A stretch of 64,000 bases of DNA, taken from Acidobacteriaceae bacterium TAA 166. Lineage in GTDB: Bacteria > Acidobacteriota > Terriglobia > Terriglobales > Acidobacteriaceae. The first letter of the stretch is position 1, and every line of letters starts with the position of its first letter. The notes beneath the pieces were generated by a model, which was not told the origin of the DNA, made no database searches, and saw nothing but the letters and a program-made list of their open reading frames with translations. Location: assembly GCA_000421065.1 (NCBI GenBank), contig ATWD01000001.1:806001-870000 (forward strand), written 5' to 3'. Positions 62,163-64,000 of this stretch are shown piece after piece. Made by a program: the position numbers and the translations under genes.

Positions 62163-62350
62163 GCGCTGCCGCGCGGGCCCACTACGCGTGGGGCGGTCAC
62201 TTCGTGACGCGTATACCGGCTTCGCCATGGGCCTCCCTTCGGTTCGGCGCAAACATTTTCGCAAGCGACCAACGGGAGCCCCACGCCGAAGGCCCACCAC
62301 GCGTCACGAAGTGACCGCCCCACGCGTAGTGGGCCCGGCCGGAAGGCCAT
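62163..62350 (+). repeat. Long palindromic element, copy 15
   Basis: Left end GCGCTGCCGCGCGGGCCCAC 20 nt after terC. Arms GGTCACTTCGTGACGCGTAT and ACGCGTCACGAAGTGACCGC are perfect. The inner CTCCCTTCGGTTCGGCGC is altered against AGCGACCAACGGGAG. The right end is GTGGGCCCGGCCGGAAGGCC. Confidence 0.9.
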
Positions 62351-62431
62351 CGCCTTTCTTCCCCCAAATCACCTAGAATAAATCGGACCCTTCTTGTCCT
62401 AGTTATTTTTTTCAGCTAGAAATGAGGAATC

Positions 62432-62962
62432 ATGACACGTTCCTCGAGCCATACTCTTCTGCGGGGCGTCCGTCTGCTTCACCTGTATCTCGGTGTCTTT
62501 ATCGCTCCCGCACTTATGTTCTTTGCCTTTACCGGGGCTCTTCAGACCTTCAGCCTGCACGAGACGACCCGGGGCAGCTCCTATAAGCCGCCCGCCTGGG
62601 CAGTCACGCTGGGGCAGATCCACAAGAAACAGACGCCCGTGGTCCCAGTGCGCAGGCCGCCGCCGACGGCGACTTCCGATGCCACCGCCCGGGTAGCAGA
62701 AGAAGGCGCAGCCCCTCAGCACGAAGGAAGAAGGACGCGCGAGGCGAACCCCGCAGCACAGTCTGCACCGCAGGCCGCTCCCGAGGTCGCCAAGCACCAT
62801 CCTCTTCCGCTCAAAATCTTCTTTCTGATCGTCTCGATCGGGCTCTTTCTCTCGACCCTGACGGGAATCTACATGTCGTACAAGTACATGAGGAACCGCG
62901 TCGTGGTCACGACGCTTCTGATCCTGGGAGCGGTCATTCCTGTCGTCCTGACCTTCGTGTAA
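62432..62962 (+). CDS. PepSY-associated TM-type membrane protein
   Basis: 176 aa. LRGVRLLHLYLGVFIAPALM with FFAFTGALQTFSLHE matches the first helix of PepSY-TM proteins, often linked to iron or haem reductases. A Pro/Ala-rich periplasmic stretch (about residues 55-120) and two further helices follow (FFLIVSIGLFLSTLTGIYMS and TTLLILGAVIPVVLTF). The PepSY peptide domains themselves are missing, so this is a small, truncated-looking member. It converges on nadB. Confidence 0.75.
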   Translation: MTRSSSHTLLRGVRLLHLYLGVFIAPALMFFAFTGALQTFSLHETTRGSSYKPPAWAVTLGQIHKKQTPVVPVRRPPPTATSDATARVAEEGAAPQHEGRRTREANPAAQSAPQAAPEVAKHHPLPLKIFFLIVSIGLFLSTLTGIYMSYKYMRNRVVVTTLLILGAVIPVVLTFV

Positions 62963-62970
62963 TCGCGCAT

Positions 62971-64000
62971 CTAGTCCTCGACGAGGTTCTGACGGAAGCT
63001 GAGCTGCTCACCGACCATCACCGAGTGCAGAGCCATAGGGTCGTGCTGTGGAAAGTCGTGGCGGAAGTGAGCCCCACGGCTCTCGCGCCTTCCCACTGCG
63101 GAGGCGACGATCATCGTTGCAATCGCATGTAGATTGCGAGCCTCGATCCCGCGGCGGCTCCGACCCCGAGGCATCGTCTCTCCCAGCGTCGACAACACGC
63201 GCTGCATGGTCTCAAGCCCCTGAGCGTCCCGCAAGAGCCCGGCATACTTCCACATGTTGGAACGCAGGTCGGCCATCCAGCGCTCGACATTTTCCTCTTG
63301 CGTGTTCCCATCTTCAACAGGACGTGTGCATTCCTGCGGCAGTTCTGCAGGCTGCGGATCCCCTGTCATCGCCTCAGCAGCCAGCGCCCCGAAGACCAGG
63401 CCCTCCAGCAGGGAGTTCGAGGCCAGCCGGTTAGCTCCATGCACCCCGGTGCAGGCGGCCTCTCCCGCGGCGTAGAGACCAGACAGCGTCGTCCTTCCCC
63501 GCGTATCGGTCAGGATGCCGCCCATCAGGTAATGCGCCGCAGGCCGCACCGGGATCAGGTCGCGATTGAGATCCAGCCGATACGCCGCTAGAAAACGCGA
63601 GATCCCTGGAAAGCGCTCCTGCAGGTCCTTCTTCACGTGCCGTATGTCGAGATAGACCTCGCCGTCCATCCCTTCTTGCGTAATTGCGCGCGCGACTATA
63701 TCGCGCGGCGCAAGCTCCAGCAGAGGATGATAGCTCTGCATGAAGCGCTCGCCGCGAGCGTTGACCAGATACGCTCCCTCGCCCCGCAGAGCCTCGCTCA
63801 TTAAAAAGCGCGGGGCTCCAGGCATGCTGAAGGCCGTGGGATGGAACTGGTAAAACTCCATGTCGGAGACGGCTGCGCCAGCGCGCCAGGCCATGGCGAT
63901 TCCGTCTCCGGTGGCCACGGCAGGGTTGGTGGTGTCGCTGTAGACCTGTCCCGCGCCTCCGCTGGCCAGCAACGTTGCCCGCGAATGGATGGTCAGGATG
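62971..64000 (-). CDS. nadB: L-aspartate oxidase, partial (5' end beyond the window)
   Basis: At least 343 codons of the C-terminal part; the frame is still open at 64000. FAD enzyme oxidising L-aspartate to iminoaspartate, the substrate of NadA. LLASGGAGQVYSDTTNPAVA, EFYQFHPTAFSMPG, LMSEALRGEGAYLVN, HYLMGGILTDTRGRTTLSGL and the active-site stretch GVHGANRLASNSLLEGLVFG are all present. The helical C-terminal domain ends RQNLVED. Confidence 0.94.
   Translation of the reverse strand, partial: ILTIHSRATLLASGGAGQVYSDTTNPAVATGDGIAMAWRAGAAVSDMEFYQFHPTAFSMPGAPRFLMSEALRGEGAYLVNARGERFMQSYHPLLELAPRDIVARAITQEGMDGEVYLDIRHVKKDLQERFPGISRFLAAYRLDLNRDLIPVRPAAHYLMGGILTDTRGRTTLSGLYAAGEAACTGVHGANRLASNSLLEGLVFGALAAEAMTGDPQPAELPQECTRPVEDGNTQEENVERWMADLRSNMWKYAGLLRDAQGLETMQRVLSTLGETMPRGRSRRGIEARNLHAIATMIVASAVGRRESRGAHFRHDFPQHDPMALHSVMVGEQLSFRQNLVED

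Noticed and set aside
3279..62350. The repeated elements as a CRISPR array
   Set aside because: Copies are about 50-230 bp, dispersed between genes, in both orientations and without regular spacers or cas genes.

Overview
The window is about 64 kb of a GC-rich, densely packed bacterial chromosome. It holds roughly 58 protein genes, one tRNA and no rRNA, phage, IS or CRISPR. The gene content suggests a Gram-negative Acidobacteriota of the Terriglobus/Granulicella/Edaphobacter type: PEP-CTERM exported proteins, a BamA/TamA-SurA-TamB outer-membrane locus, a UbiA-like futalosine-pathway prenyltransferase, DUF6526, CsbD and PCYCGC-motif proteins. That placement is inference from gene types; no 16S gene is present.

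Layout. 0-3.3 kb: glyQ-glyS. 3.5-10 kb: accessory genes, namely a PCYCGC protein behind a terminator-bearing leader, a hotdog thioesterase, two exported Gfo/Idh/MocA oxidoreductases, two PEP-CTERM proteins and the remnant of a third. 10-11 kb: tRNA-Cys and a 1-Cys peroxiredoxin preceded by a poly-cysteine leader peptide and terminator. 11-21 kb: PhzF, a receiver-only regulator, a decayed beta-helix gene, an NtrC-type regulator, RNase PH, signal peptidase I and a LacD-type aldolase. 21-24 kb: carbonic anhydrase plus SulP transporter. 24-38 kb: guaA, leuS with an in-frame repeat insertion, an AldO-like FAD oxidase, an SDR, endonuclease IV, a flavodoxin-less CysJ-like reductase and an overlapping amidase-GerMN-murI operon. 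38-53 kb: EVE protein, pheA, stress proteins, UbiA, a BON protein, the BamA-SurA-TamB locus, a ThiF/MoeB enzyme and an ECF sigma/anti-sigma pair. 53-64 kb: shikimate kinase behind an aromatic leader peptide and terminator, AI-2E-type permease, rsmE, nadA, tatA/B-tatC, an M28 peptidase, TerC, a PepSY-type protein and nadB, which runs off the right edge.

Two signals stand out. First, two candidate ribosome-mediated attenuators: a peptide with CCCCRC before a peroxiredoxin that is itself followed by tRNA-Cys, and a peptide with YCFWYP before aroK. Each has a terminator about 30 nt after its stop codon and a promoter so close that the leader ORF is probably leaderless. Second, fifteen copies of a polar, nested-palindromic intergenic element, usually about 150-230 bp. 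In ten of them the same end lies next to a stop codon. Three copies carry an alternative internal module and one is reduced to 47 bp. The elements create false N-terminal extensions of glyQ, guaA and leuS, so those starts were reset.
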